Translations under genes and position numbers: made by a program
In this document: in pieces, positions 54,349 through 64,000 of the stretch
How the letters are laid out: each line of letters opens with the position of its first letter
Position numbering within the stretch: the stretch's first letter is position 1
Notes under the pieces: model-generated
What the model saw: the letters and a program-made list of their open reading frames with translations, nothing else
What the model was told of the DNA's origin: nothing
The model's database searches: none
Assembly (NCBI GenBank): GCA_019828545.1
Contig: JACVRA010000044.1
Location: 62,001 to 126,000 of the forward strand
DNA length: 64,000 nt
DNA from: Paracamarosporium sp. OC-R06-R3
Lineage: Eukaryota; Ascomycota; Dothideomycetes; Pleosporales; Didymosphaeriaceae
Direction: 5' to 3'

Positions 54349-55554
54349 ATGCCCTCAATATCGAGTTCCGTGACATGGGCCTCTATCTTGGGCTTGTTGT
54401 TCAGTCCAAGTTGCCTGGCTCTAGGCAAGAAAGATCGATTAGCTTGTCAAAAACCCACGCAAGACCCGCTCAAAGGCTGTCCCAAGCATACGCTACTTGT
54501 CGATGCAGGCTCCACCAATTCATCCACAAGCAAGAATGTTTTTTCGAGCATTCAATCGGCTATCCTCTCTTTACCCCATGACAACTCGACGCAGTATATC
54601 CTTGTCCTTCCCGGCCAGTATACGGAGCAGGTCAATGTCACACGTCCTGGACCATTGTATCTTTTAGGACAAACAAGCGATGCGGAGAGTCTAGCAAAAA
54701 ACACCGTCGAAGTTGTTTGGCACAATGCCACCGGTACCGCCACTACTGGTTCCTACGATAACGCATACACCTCGACCCTGACGATCGCACCGACATTCAA
54801 CTCCTCAGCCACTGGCTCGGGGCCGACTGGCAATCCTGTACCGGAAGATACTCCCTTTGGTAACTTTGACTTCCGTGCGTATAACCTCAACTTCACCAAC
54901 GATTATCTTCCTTACTCTGCTGGACCTTCGCTTGCACTGTCGACCTCATATGCAAACACTGGCTTCTACCACTGTGCTTTCAAATCCTATCAAGATACTA
55001 TTTACGTGGGCAAGCTGGCCAACAGCTACATTTACAGGTCTGAGATAGCTGGTCAGACAGACTTCCTCTACGGTTTCGGCACCCTCTGGATCGAAGACTC
55101 CGATCTCCTCATGCGCAGCTGCGGTGGTGGTATCACAGCTTGGAAGGGCACCAATACCACATACGAGAACAAATTTGGCGTCTACATCCACGATTCGAAT
55201 GTTGTCGCCGCTAACTCGTCGATCGCTCCGGCTATGGTAGGCAAGTGTGCTCTTGGGCGTCCGTGGAATGCACAACACCGGTCGATCTTTGCGAATACGT
55301 ATCTCGATGCATCGATAAAGCCGAGCGGGTATATTGATTGGAGCACGTCCGACCCGAGGGTCAGCAACTGGACGTTTATGGCAGAGTATAAGACCTACGG
55401 TCCGGGGTGGAACAAGACCGGCAGGATCGAGGGCAATGTAACGCGTGTCTTGATCGAAAAGCAGTGGCAGCCGTACTCAAGCCCCAAAAAGGTATTCCAG
55501 TTCTTCAAAAGCGGCAAAGCGGGAAATACTGCGTGGGTGGATTGGAACGCTTGA
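54349..55554 (+). CDS. Secreted pectin methylesterase (CE8)
   Basis: The enzyme removes methyl esters from homogalacturonan, releasing methanol. The single-exon frame from the ATG at 54349 gives 401 residues with a signal peptide over about residues 1-25 (SVTWASILGLLFSPSCLA). The right-handed beta-helix carries the family blocks in order: LPGQYTEQVNV, CAFKSYQDTIYV with the active-site QDT, GQTDFLYGFGTLWIEDSDL with the catalytic Asp, and ALGRPW. Several N-glycosylation sequons are visible. The FLYG form replaces the more usual FIFG, a conservative change. It lies tail to tail with a pectate lyase 348 bp away. Confidence 0.92.
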   Translation: MPSISSSVTWASILGLLFSPSCLALGKKDRLACQKPTQDPLKGCPKHTLLVDAGSTNSSTSKNVFSSIQSAILSLPHDNSTQYILVLPGQYTEQVNVTRPGPLYLLGQTSDAESLAKNTVEVVWHNATGTATTGSYDNAYTSTLTIAPTFNSSATGSGPTGNPVPEDTPFGNFDFRAYNLNFTNDYLPYSAGPSLALSTSYANTGFYHCAFKSYQDTIYVGKLANSYIYRSEIAGQTDFLYGFGTLWIEDSDLLMRSCGGGITAWKGTNTTYENKFGVYIHDSNVVAANSSIAPAMVGKCALGRPWNAQHRSIFANTYLDASIKPSGYIDWSTSDPRVSNWTFMAEYKTYGPGWNKTGRIEGNVTRVLIEKQWQPYSSPKKVFQFFKSGKAGNTAWVDWNA

Positions 55555-55902
55555 GGGTATCACTGCGGATTCCAAGTCACATCGGGAAAGTCGTAGCGGA
55601 GGATCATGTAGTACACTTGAAACATTCTTAATCATGTTCTTGTTGAGGGATAACTTAAACTATGAGTTCGTCTTCACCTCGCACATGCGTCAGTCAGAAC
55701 CTTTTCCGATACCCTTTCTCCATATATGCACTCCAGCGTCAACAGACATGAACATCACGCACACCATCTGGCAAAGACTATTCAATAGGTTTATTCACTA
55801 ATGATAAGTTGCAAATCATATACAGAGAAAGTTTGCCCAAAGGCTGCGATACCTAATCGAAACGACACAGCAATCGCCTTCTACACACCTCTCCCTTAGC
55901 AA
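55555..55902. other. Convergent 3' region of two pectinolytic genes
   Basis: This 348 bp gap contains only 3' flanks. No repeat or terminator-like hairpin stands out. Confidence 0.5.
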
Positions 55903-57064
55903 CTACAAGCACTGCGAGTAGTAAGGGTTCATCTCGGTGCAAGTTGCACCGTCTGCGCAAGAGGACGAACCAGTGTAACCAGTGCCGCCGCACTGTCCCC
56001 ACCTGGCAACGCTGCCGCTGGAAGATCCACCAGTCGCTGCGGCCTCGGCAGTCTTGGTCTTGGTGACAAGAGTTGTCGGTGCGGCGGTCACTTCGGGGAC
56101 AGCAGTGGCTACAGGCTCTTCATCCTCGTCACCCTCTGCGGGTGCTTCAGTCTCCTCTGGGACTTCCTCAACATCAGTGGGGCTGGGAGCGGCAGTCTCT
56201 TCTGGCTCATCTTCAACGGGAGCAGCGCTTTCAGTAGGAGCTTCAGTCTCAGGCAGAGCATCATCGGCACCGCATTCAGGGAGCTTGCTCAGCTTACCCT
56301 GGTCGCCTTCGCAGCTGTCGTTCGTGTCGAGCTTCTCACTATCGCCATCACCCTTGTTCACGCCCTTGTATTCTCGGCATACGGCTTTGGTGGTACCGCA
56401 GGAACCAGTGATAGAAGCGGTGTCGCCGAAGTTTGAGTTGATGCCGATAAGGTCGGAGGTCATACCGTACGCGCGAACGTTCTCGACGATGACGTGGCGG
56501 GGAGACTTAGCTTCGTTGTCGGTGCAGTCACCGCAGCTGCGGTACAGCTTGCCTGCGTTGACAACGGTGAAGTCCTTGATAGTCACTGTTCCAGCACCGT
56601 TATGTTGTACGACCTTGTCCTTGGCTTCCTGAGCACCTCCTCCAACGATAGTAGCTTCACCACTACCGAGGATGGAGATGGCATCCTCGCAAACATCACG
56701 GAACCAGACATTGGTGAGTGTGCAAGAGCCTGGAGTAAATCAGTATCGGTCCACACTCGTGGAGGGTCAACATACCCTTGCAGTGCACACCCTCGAGCGA
56801 ATCAGCGCCGATGATGACGTTCGAGATACTTGCACCGTCCTCGAGAATGAAGACAGCGTTGTCAGACCCCGTGTCTTCATCTGAATCACAGGGTTGGCCG
56901 CGATCGAACTCCTTGTTGCCGAAGTCTTCACTGCCAGTGATGACAGAAGGCTCGGAGAGCGCAACAACGCTACCAGCCGGTGTAGGAATGTTGAGAGTCT
57001 GCGAGGACGCAATGCTAGCGACAAGAGCCGCGAGCTGAACTTGAGTGAACTTCATCTTGAACAA
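55903..57064 (-). CDS. Pectate lyase PL3 with C-terminal CBM1
   Basis: This secreted lyase cleaves de-esterified pectin by calcium-dependent beta-elimination. Exons 57064-56776 and 56729-55903 give 371 residues (368 from the second Met, MKFTQVQ). The signal peptide is [18 protein letters not shown]. The PL3 domain (about 30-235) shows [60 protein letters not shown] and [10 protein letters not shown] roughly 90-residue linker of Glu, Pro, Thr and Ala follows, then a CBM1 ([15 protein letters not shown] to YYSQCL) that would bind crystalline cellulose. The linker is notably acidic compared with the usual Ser/Thr-rich type. Confidence 0.93.
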
Positions 57065-58243
57065 GAAAGTCTTTGGTTGACAATGTCAAAAACGAAAGTA
57101 ACGGTTAGAAATATTGACAAAGATCACCTGGATCTAGCAAAGGTGAAGCAAGAAGTAGGGAATGAAGGACAGAATGAAGAGTGCTGAATTTATGTCCCGC
57201 ACACTGCATTTGTACATTTTGGAAGATGACATTCGCTCCTGCCCAGCGCGGCACGACAATACTAAGTCAGGCCACATCCTCCGAGGCTTCCTAAAAGCCG
57301 ATAAGCATCGGATTGTTATTAGATGAGGAAGGGTTTTTGGGTGACAGGCCAAGGCGCTTGTAGAGCTCGCTTTGCAGCGCTATCGCAAAGAACAGGAGAC
57401 GTGCGGTGGCTGTTGGGACTTAGTTGTGGCTAGAAACATCTGATGATTGGTACAGTACTCCAACACCAGACGACACACCAAGTCAGAAGCATCCGTTTGA
57501 TGATTGTAACTGGAGGATAAACTGTCAATTGACCAATTTGTTCGATATTTGGTGTCGATCACTGCATTGACGTGTTTTGTTGTAGTTCGTCCCGTACACA
57601 TGATCGATTTTGGCGATTGCGGAAAACCGAGTGAAATTTACCAGCCACACCTCGGTGAAATTCAGTCTCCGCCGCTTGAAGGATTTCTAGGCATTGTTTT
57701 GACATATACTTGGCGTTTCATGTTAACGCTAGTCAATGGACATGTATTGTGCGCCAGGCGTGTATGCAGGATGGCCCACCTGCGGTCTTTATTGATGTGT
57801 TGATCCACTACTAACTTGGTACACACCATGTTCCCAAAATGATGGACGATTCGGGAACAGAAGACTAAGATAGCATAGCGTCCAGCTTGAACCGTCCGTA
57901 GAGAATTCTTGCAGTATCATATATGTCCGGACCTAATATATGTTCATGAACTTGATAGCGTGACTTGAAGACATCATTACTGTAGGACTGTGGATGCCAC
58001 CTGTATACAGGATTTATAGTACCGGAAAATTCGCAGTTGGCCGTATTGCATATTTCGTCCGAATTTTTCCATGCCTAGATTTTCTGTGGTTGACGGAAAG
58101 CAATGCTTGGTGTTAGACAACAAAATCGCTTCAAGTACCAACAATTCTATAAGCTGTACACACAAACTTACCCATGTCGCATTTGTCTCGAGCCAATATA
58201 CCGCGCGGACGGCGAATTTCTAGTCTATGTGAATCACCACCTT
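57065..58243. other. Intergenic stretch
   Basis: No gene found. It includes the upstream region of the pectate lyase and the 3' flank of guanine deaminase. Open frames of at most 85 codons have no features. Confidence 0.5.
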
Positions 58244-59952
58244 CTAAGCCTTGAACCTCGCAGTTTCATGCACCAACCTACCCCTAACCCATACAGCAAC
58301 ACAGTTTCTATCATCACCACTATACACCCACTTCTCTACTTTCTCCTCCGCGCTTTCCCACCCGAACACATCGACCGGCCCACCAGCCCCATTCTTGTCA
58401 AACGCTCCATTTCCATCTCCCGCTTCCGGGACACTGCCTAAGCGTATCATTTGCGCATCGAAATCCTTGCCCACTTCAAACCCTCCAACTTTATCCTCGA
58501 GTCCAACAACTGCAGCACCACCGCGGGTAGCGAGATATAATGCTTCTGCTGTGGACAACTTTGCGGCGTTGTTAAGGGTCGAGGCGGGAGCAGAGGGCGA
58601 GGACATGGCCACAAATCGAGATGTCCAGATGGCGTGGCGTGCCTCTTCGAGGATCGAAGGGGAGAATCCACCGCTTACATCTGTGCCGAGGCCGATTGTA
58701 TGGCCCTCGTTTAGAAGTTCACGGACGGGACAGCAGCCGCTGGTTAGCGCGGTGTTGGAAGCTGGACAGTGGCTTATCTTGGCCCCCCTTTCCTTTATCA
58801 ATTTTCGTTCCTGAGGTGAGAGATGAATAGCGTGCGCAAGGATGGTCTTAGGTGTTAGAAGCGATGCTTCATCATACACATGCGTATAGGATTCCGAATC
58901 TGGGAACAGTTCCTTCACAAGCTCGCACTCCGATGTATTTTCGGATACATGTGTTTGAATGAAAGCGTCTGTTTCTTTCGCCACCTTGCCCAGACCAGCT
59001 AGACATGGAGCAGTACAGCTTGGTGCAAATCGGGGTGTAACGATTGGTCTTACGATCTCGCCCTCCGCATCAATACTCCTTACATAGTCGACACATGCTC
59101 TGGAGTCTCGCACCGCGCTCTCAACGTTTTCATCGCGGTAGTATTCCGGACTAAGGCGATCCATGCACACACGACCAACGAGGGCACGCTGCCCGCGCGC
59201 GAGACAAATATCAGCGAGAAGATTGGTCGCCTCAACGTGGCGTGTCGCGAAATAAGCGCAGGTAGTAGTGCCGTGGGACAGGGTACGCGAGACGAAGTTG
59301 GTGTAAATGCGAGAAGCTTTGTCGAGGGAGGAAAATGATGATTCCAGTGGGAACGTATACGTGGAAAGCCAGTCGAGGAGGGTTGTTTTGCCAAAGAGAC
59401 CGGTGTTGGGGTGTTGAGGGGCGTGAGTATGAGTATCTGGAGTTGTTAGCATGTATCTCCTTGTAGGGCTGGAACACGAGCGCAACCGTGACAGGGGTTC
59501 CATGAAGCACATGTAGATCAGGTTTAGTACGAACGTCTTGACCTAGACATTAGTACACCTTCTCGCAACGTAATCTACGATGTCACATGTGCCACAATTG
59601 AACGGCATCAGTATGTTGTCCAATTCTCCCTGTTTGGATGATTCCGTATACTGGTCCCGTCTTGTTCGTATACACGTTTCATCCACCTCGAATCCCCTCG
59701 TTAAGGAAGCTACTCACCAATAAAACCTGGGAAGAAGAAACCATCTTCTACTCTCACCACACGCGCATCTGTCCATCCCTCATGTTTTTTCCTCACGTCG
59801 TCTAGTGCTATCTCTTTCTCAACGAACCGAATCACACCCCGCTCATCCACACCAATGGCTCCTTTGGAACAGACCTCTAAATCCGCGAGCGCAACACAAT
59901 GTGCAAAAGCACCGCAATATATGGTCTTAGTAATGGGAACGGAAGCCGCCAT
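58244..59952 (-). CDS. GUD1: Guanine deaminase
   Basis: The enzyme converts guanine to xanthine and ammonia in purine salvage or breakdown; cytosolic. Exons 59952-59718 and 59436-58244 give 475 residues. The 281 nt intron divides the zinc motif PGFID-T-H-T-H, which reappears only after splicing (His81 and His83). Other family blocks: APQHPNTGLFGKTTLLDWL, SHGTTTCAYFAT, QTHVSEN, ILAHAIHLS and GLGTDVSGGFSPSILEEARHA, containing the remaining metal ligands and the catalytic Asp. The start MAASVPITKTIYCGAF is preferred over a longer upstream non-ATG frame. Confidence 0.93.
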
Positions 59953-60527
59953 TATGGAGTTTCTAACAAAGACGGTTGGTGTTGATGTACAAGTGAAACA
60001 CAAGATCCCGACAATGGTACTTCCGATGAGAATCGTGGGCGAAAATACAGCAACTTTAACGGATCATGACTGCACAGATAATTTTATAAAGGCCAAACCG
60101 AGAAAAAGGAAACAAGGGATGGGCGTGAAGCCTTTATCTATGATACCGCGCGCCGCGGCTTGCCTGTGGAATCGGTGGGTTTGCTTTTGGAGCTGAACGA
60201 CTATCTGGTTAGCGTACTTCCAAAAACGGATTGCCATGGCACGTGGCTGTATCGGCTATCGGAGGTCACCGCGGTACAACTGACGCAACGAAACACAACA
60301 TCAACTGCTAGAACGGCCTCGGTACTACATTCTTACGTGGAGCATGCACGACTCCTCGTATTTGGGGCTGAGGGTTGGCTGGAAACTAAGAGTCTCAATA
60401 CTTTTTCTCTACAGAAATATAGTAAACGCCTACCGCGGAGAAGCTAGTCTCTCGTTATTGCTTAAGACCCAAGTCAAGGATATCCAGTGCCACCAAACTC
60501 CAACCTCAGTACGACAGTAAGAGGAGA
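59953..60527. other. Intergenic between guanine deaminase and ARP9
   Basis: No gene seen. A 113-codon plus-strand frame at 59855-60196 overlaps the deaminase exon and is a shadow. Confidence 0.5.
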
Positions 60528-62600
60528 TCACAACGCATAGTCGTGAATACCAGTAGGCCCCTGATCATTGTAGTCCGGCCTTGTCATATAGCCTTTGCTC
60601 TGTCCCTGGTCCACCACAAAGATGACTTTGGCAGCAACCTGGGCGCCCAGGAATGCCGACTCATCAAAGCCGACGTCTTTCCATTCCGGGAAGTATTCCG
60701 GCGGCTTTACTAATTTAATGGAGGTAGGTGTCTGGCCATGCGAGGAGTGCGCGTTGTGCGACAAACCCGGTAGATGGGAAATGGGGTTATGAGGCATAAG
60801 GTGCTGTGTTTGGGCGGTAGTAGCGGCGTAAAGGAGGGGGTTAACATGCGACGGAGCACCGCCATGGGGTCCGAGCTGTGGTTGGGGCGTATTGGCGCCC
60901 GTTCCAGCAGGTGTGGAGATGTTGGAGGGAATTTCAGAAGTGAATATTGTGGCAGAGGAAGGAGATATCAAATACTTGGACTGGATGGTGGAGAGGAGCG
61001 CCTCTTTGAAACCTGCTCAGGGTTAGTCTTTCTTGTTTGGTCATGATAGTGCCCGATACACACCTCGAACTCTTGATCCGTTACCGCAAATGATCAAGGA
61101 ATCCCAGAGCTCGCTACGCTTGTTCACTTCATCCACCGAAGAGATGGTTCGGTGCACAGCATCTGCTATCCTCTCAAGCACACCGTTGCTGGCTGCCATG
61201 AAACGCTCCGTCCCCACTTCAAGTTCCCTTCTTATCGGCCCTGATCGGCTGTTGGCGTTCCCTGCGTCGACGTTACCGTTGGTTTCCGGCGCTGAATTTA
61301 GCTCCCCATTCGCGCCTTCGTTATGCTTCTGCGGACCCTCGTCAAGTTGGCTTTGCATTTCTGCCAGCTTTTCACTTCCCAGATTCATGTTCTTGAGGTT
61401 GTCGAGCAAGCGGTGGTCTTCGTAAAGGAACGTCGACCTCTCGCGCTTTGAGTTGGGGAGTCTTATGGGCTTGTTTGCAGTCGCAGCAGCAGCAGCTTCC
61501 GCGCCACCCTTCTTTTTCGCATTCGCCTTCTCTTGCTTTTCCTTCTCCTTCTTGGCCAGATACTCCTCCATCTTGCCTCCGGTGACAATGCTGGCAACGT
61601 CCAAGACGCCCTCGTCATCGTTGTTAGTGTCTTCACCAACCTCAGTGTCTGCTCCAGGGCCTCGCGGAGCATTACCAATGGCGGAAGCAGCCGCGGGCCC
61701 AGAGCCAGGGGCGCCTGTTGATGCAGCCGCAGCAGGATTTGTGATTTTTTCCTCTTCGGTTGCCTCCTTAGTGCCTGGCAGGGGAGTACCAGCCGGGAGA
61801 ATCTCGCATATAGGGCTCTTTTTAAGCTGCTCGCACATGTCTCGGCTCCAGCTTCTTGGTATGAGCTTCGCAAGGAGACCCTGGGTAAGCGCCTCTCCTC
61901 CGCAGCCGGCCAACGACATGACACGTCCTTGGATGTGTGGTATAAACTCGCTTATAGCAGTGACGTCCACCTTTTCCTTGCCTACATCTACAACCGTTGA
62001 AGTGTGTACACCATAAGCCCAGCTAGTTGCGAGCGCCGCATCCATAAGGCCAAAAGCTGGAGTCTTGAACTTTTCGAAGAAGAACTGTGTAAGCTTTTCG
62101 TGCTCCTTGGGCGTCCATACGGGCTGCGCAATCAGGAGTATCGGGGTATGAAACGGCGGGTTGAGCGCGTTGTATACATGAGTAATGAGAGCGAAGAAGC
62201 ACGACCAGTCGACGACCTTGCCTTCCTTTATGGGCCACACCGCTCCTTCTTCAGATACACGATCCTCTTCGTAGATGATCTCGTCTTCGGCCTCGTTTGC
62301 GATTGCTTTACTCTCGTCGCCTTCTTGTGCACCATCTTGCGGCCCATCGGCCGGCTGTGCAGGTTTGTCGTTCCGTCGGCGCACCTTGTATGGCTCCCAT
62401 TCTCCAGCCTTTTCAGCAGGGAACATGCGCGAGCGCATGCGAAGCCGGGCGGGGGTGAAGCTCTCAGGCAGGCCTAGCTGTGCGAGCGTCGTCTCCGAGC
62501 CGGGCGCGATGATCTGTAGGAGGGGGATTAGTACTATTAGAATTGCGAAGAGAGGTGACGCGGAACACACAATAATCTGCTCATCTTTGAAGGGTGGCAT
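60528..62600 (-). CDS. ARP9: Actin-related protein Arp9, chromatin-remodelling subunit
   Basis: Arp9 pairs with Arp7-type partners in SWI/SNF and RSC remodellers. Exons 62600-62571, 62513-61064 and 61012-60528 give 654 residues, introns 57 and 51 nt. Actin-fold landmarks: an N-terminal IIAPGSETTLAQLGLPES segment, WSCFFALITHVYNALNPPFH, PILLIAQPVWTPKEHEKLTQ, FKTPAFGLMDAALATSWAYG, and GRVMSLAGCGGEALTQGL. The terminal half contains SLIICGNGSRVRGFKEALL, PEYFPEWKDVGFDESAFLGA and VVDQGQSKGYMTR. Two large low-complexity insertions, Ala/Lys/Glu-rich (about 330-410) and Asn/Gly-rich (about 470-500), expand it beyond canonical actin length. Assignment to Arp9 rather than another Arp is from recalled family features. 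Confidence 0.82.
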
Positions 62601-62863
62601 GGTGGGCCAATGGGCGGCGCGATGTGAAGCGCGTTTTCGTGGATGCGCGTGAAGATGCGCCGCGGGCGTTTGGAGTAGGTGCCAAGAAAATGACCTTGCT
62701 CTTCCCCCACTGCCAGATTCCTGCCCGCCGCACATTCACCGCCCACCATGCCTCGGATGTCGCTCTACACCTCTTCGCGGTTTTCGTCGACTCTTCCACT
62801 CGCTGACGGCCCGCCGTGAGAAAGCTCAGCTCATTCTGGCGTCCCCGTTCCCTGTAGTTCATC
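62601..62863. promoter_or_regulatory. Divergent ARP9-NTE1 promoter region
   Basis: This 263 bp shared upstream region is GC-rich near ARP9 and has no obvious TATA element. CGCGGG and GGCGCG strings occur, but no specific site is claimed. Confidence 0.35.
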
Positions 62864-64000
62864 ATGCCCGGTGCCGCCGCCGAAGCTGTGAGATCTGCCG
62901 CGAGCTCCGTCACGGCCAGCTTGCCCTCCTCGCTCTCTAATGTGGCAGACGCTTTGCAGACGGCATCAGCTACGGCCAAGGCTGTCGAGAAACCCACGTC
63001 ATCTTCAACTTTTGGTCTCCTCGCGCGGGTTATCCTCACTGTCTTGAGCGTGCTACCCGGCGCCTTGTATTGGATTATTACCTTTACGTCCATCACTTTG
63101 CCAACATGGCTATTTACGTTATTCTCTATGAGCTTGACGTTCACTATGAACTTCACGACCTTGTACGCTTCTTCGTCCTGATGTGTCGAGCATAGCTAAT
63201 AGGAATAGATTGTTAATAGCTGTCTTCCTCGTGTCTACAGTGAGCTACTTGGTGAGATACCGCTTCATGACCATGTACACAAGGCTCCCGCCTGAACCCC
63301 AACGCGACGAACCTCAAATCGAAATATTCCCAGATACCCAAGAAGGCGATTCTAAGAGGGGCCTGTCCAATTATCTGGATGAGTTTCTCAGCGCCATCAA
63401 AGTGTTTGGCTATCTGGAGCGACCAGTGTTCCACGAGCTCACGCGGACGATGCAGACGAGGAAGCTGATCGCCGGAGAAACCATTCTGCTGGAAGAAGAG
63501 AAGGGCTTCTGTTTGGTGGTGGATGGGTTGGTTCAGATCTTCGTCAAGTCGAACCGTGATAGCGCAGATTCCGATGAAGATGACGGTGTGCCAAGTGGAG
63601 CAACCAGAGACGGCGCAGAAAACTCCAGTCATCGTCAAGGTTACCAGCTTCTCACAGAAGTTAAGAACGGCGCCCCCATGTCCTCCCTATTCTCGATATT
63701 GTCTCTCTTCACCGAGGACGTGAAGCTGCGCCACGAGGATTCCGAAGACGGAGGCGCAGATTCCAGTGTACCAGCTACGCCACTAGAGAGACCAGTGCGC
63801 CCTTCCATTTCGAGGAATAGCAGTTTCGCATTCGACGATTCTCGGCCACAAACTCCAGCAGACACACCAGGAACGCCTCCAGCCGGGCTACTCCACCGCA
63901 GGGCATCGAGCATTGCGAGCCCTACTGCCGGTGGCCGTCTTCAAAGCGTTCCACCATTTTCGTTAGATGCGACCGCTCCCGATGGACCAGCTCATAAATC
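62864..64000 (+). CDS. NTE1: Lysophospholipase Nte1 (N-terminal part, runs off window)
   Basis: Nte1 is an ER-membrane phospholipase B/serine esterase related to neuropathy target esterase that deacylates phosphatidylcholine. Exon 1 62864-63162 joins exon 2 starting 63209 across a 46 nt intron; the frame stays open to the window end, so at least 363 codons are seen of an expected 1400 or more. Two or three N-terminal helices lie at about 50-110 ([20 protein letters not shown], then [15 protein letters not shown]). The next region, [20 protein letters not shown] and [20 protein letters not shown], begins the first cyclic-nucleotide-binding-like domain, interrupted by a Ser/Pro-rich insert. The patatin catalytic domain is outside the window. 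Confidence 0.9.

Noticed and set aside
55982..56632. 216-codon plus-strand Ser/Ala/Val-rich frame
   Set aside because: It is the complement of the Glu/Thr/Pro linker and lyase domain of the PL3-CBM1 gene.

Overview
The window is nuclear DNA of a filamentous ascomycete, most likely a Dothideomycete of the Pleosporales type. Coding exons are split by short GT-AG introns, mostly about 45-90 nt. Gene content is typical of filamentous ascomycetes: a Clr5 plus ankyrin protein, an Arp9-type actin-related protein, a PL3 pectate lyase with a CBM1, GPI-anchored Ser/Thr-rich proteins and a quinate-permease-like sugar transporter. The taxonomic placement is inferred from gene style, not from a database search. 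For most genes the reading frame was rebuilt across introns by requiring GT-AG borders, frame continuity and protein sense.

Layout. 1-3.4 kb (all minus): a phosphatidylserine decarboxylase cut by the window edge, a small GPI-anchored Kre9/Knh1-like wall protein, and the mitochondrial oligoribonuclease REX2. 3.7-8.2 kb: POL1 (DNA polymerase alpha), divergent from REX2. 8.8-14.6 kb: a four-helix membrane protein, ISA2 and kynureninase (BNA5) as a divergent pair, and another small membrane protein. 15.2-25.3 kb (plus): a sugar-lactone oxidase, two surface or secreted Ser/Thr-rich proteins (one incomplete), a quinate-permease-like MFS transporter and the retromer subunit VPS35.

25.3-27.6 kb holds no convincing gene. 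It contains a dense family of GC-rich palindromic repeats, a degenerate tandem array and a near-perfect foldback inverted repeat, and it is the least explained part of the window. 27.6-36 kb (minus): a ZIFL/YCR023C-like MFS transporter, an F-box-like protein, a 10-cysteine small secreted protein (effector candidate) and a large GPI-anchored Ser/Thr-rich protein.

36.6-41.7 kb: four conserved housekeeping-type genes arranged as two divergent pairs, including a NOL8/Nop8-like nucleolar protein. 42.9-47 kb: one 1274-residue Clr5-ankyrin protein, then a sparse 2.4 kb stretch with a possible 47-residue membrane peptide. 49.4-53 kb (minus): a coiled-coil protein and eIF3 subunit L. 54.3-57.1 kb: pectin methylesterase and PL3-CBM1 pectate lyase, tail to tail. 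These two would act in sequence on pectin, the esterase producing the polygalacturonate that the lyase cuts. 58.2-64 kb: guanine deaminase, ARP9 and the start of NTE1 (divergent from ARP9), which runs off the right edge.

No rRNA, tRNA, CRISPR, secondary-metabolite cluster or intact transposase gene was recognised. The window reads as a housekeeping region with interspersed secreted or surface genes and one repeat-rich island.
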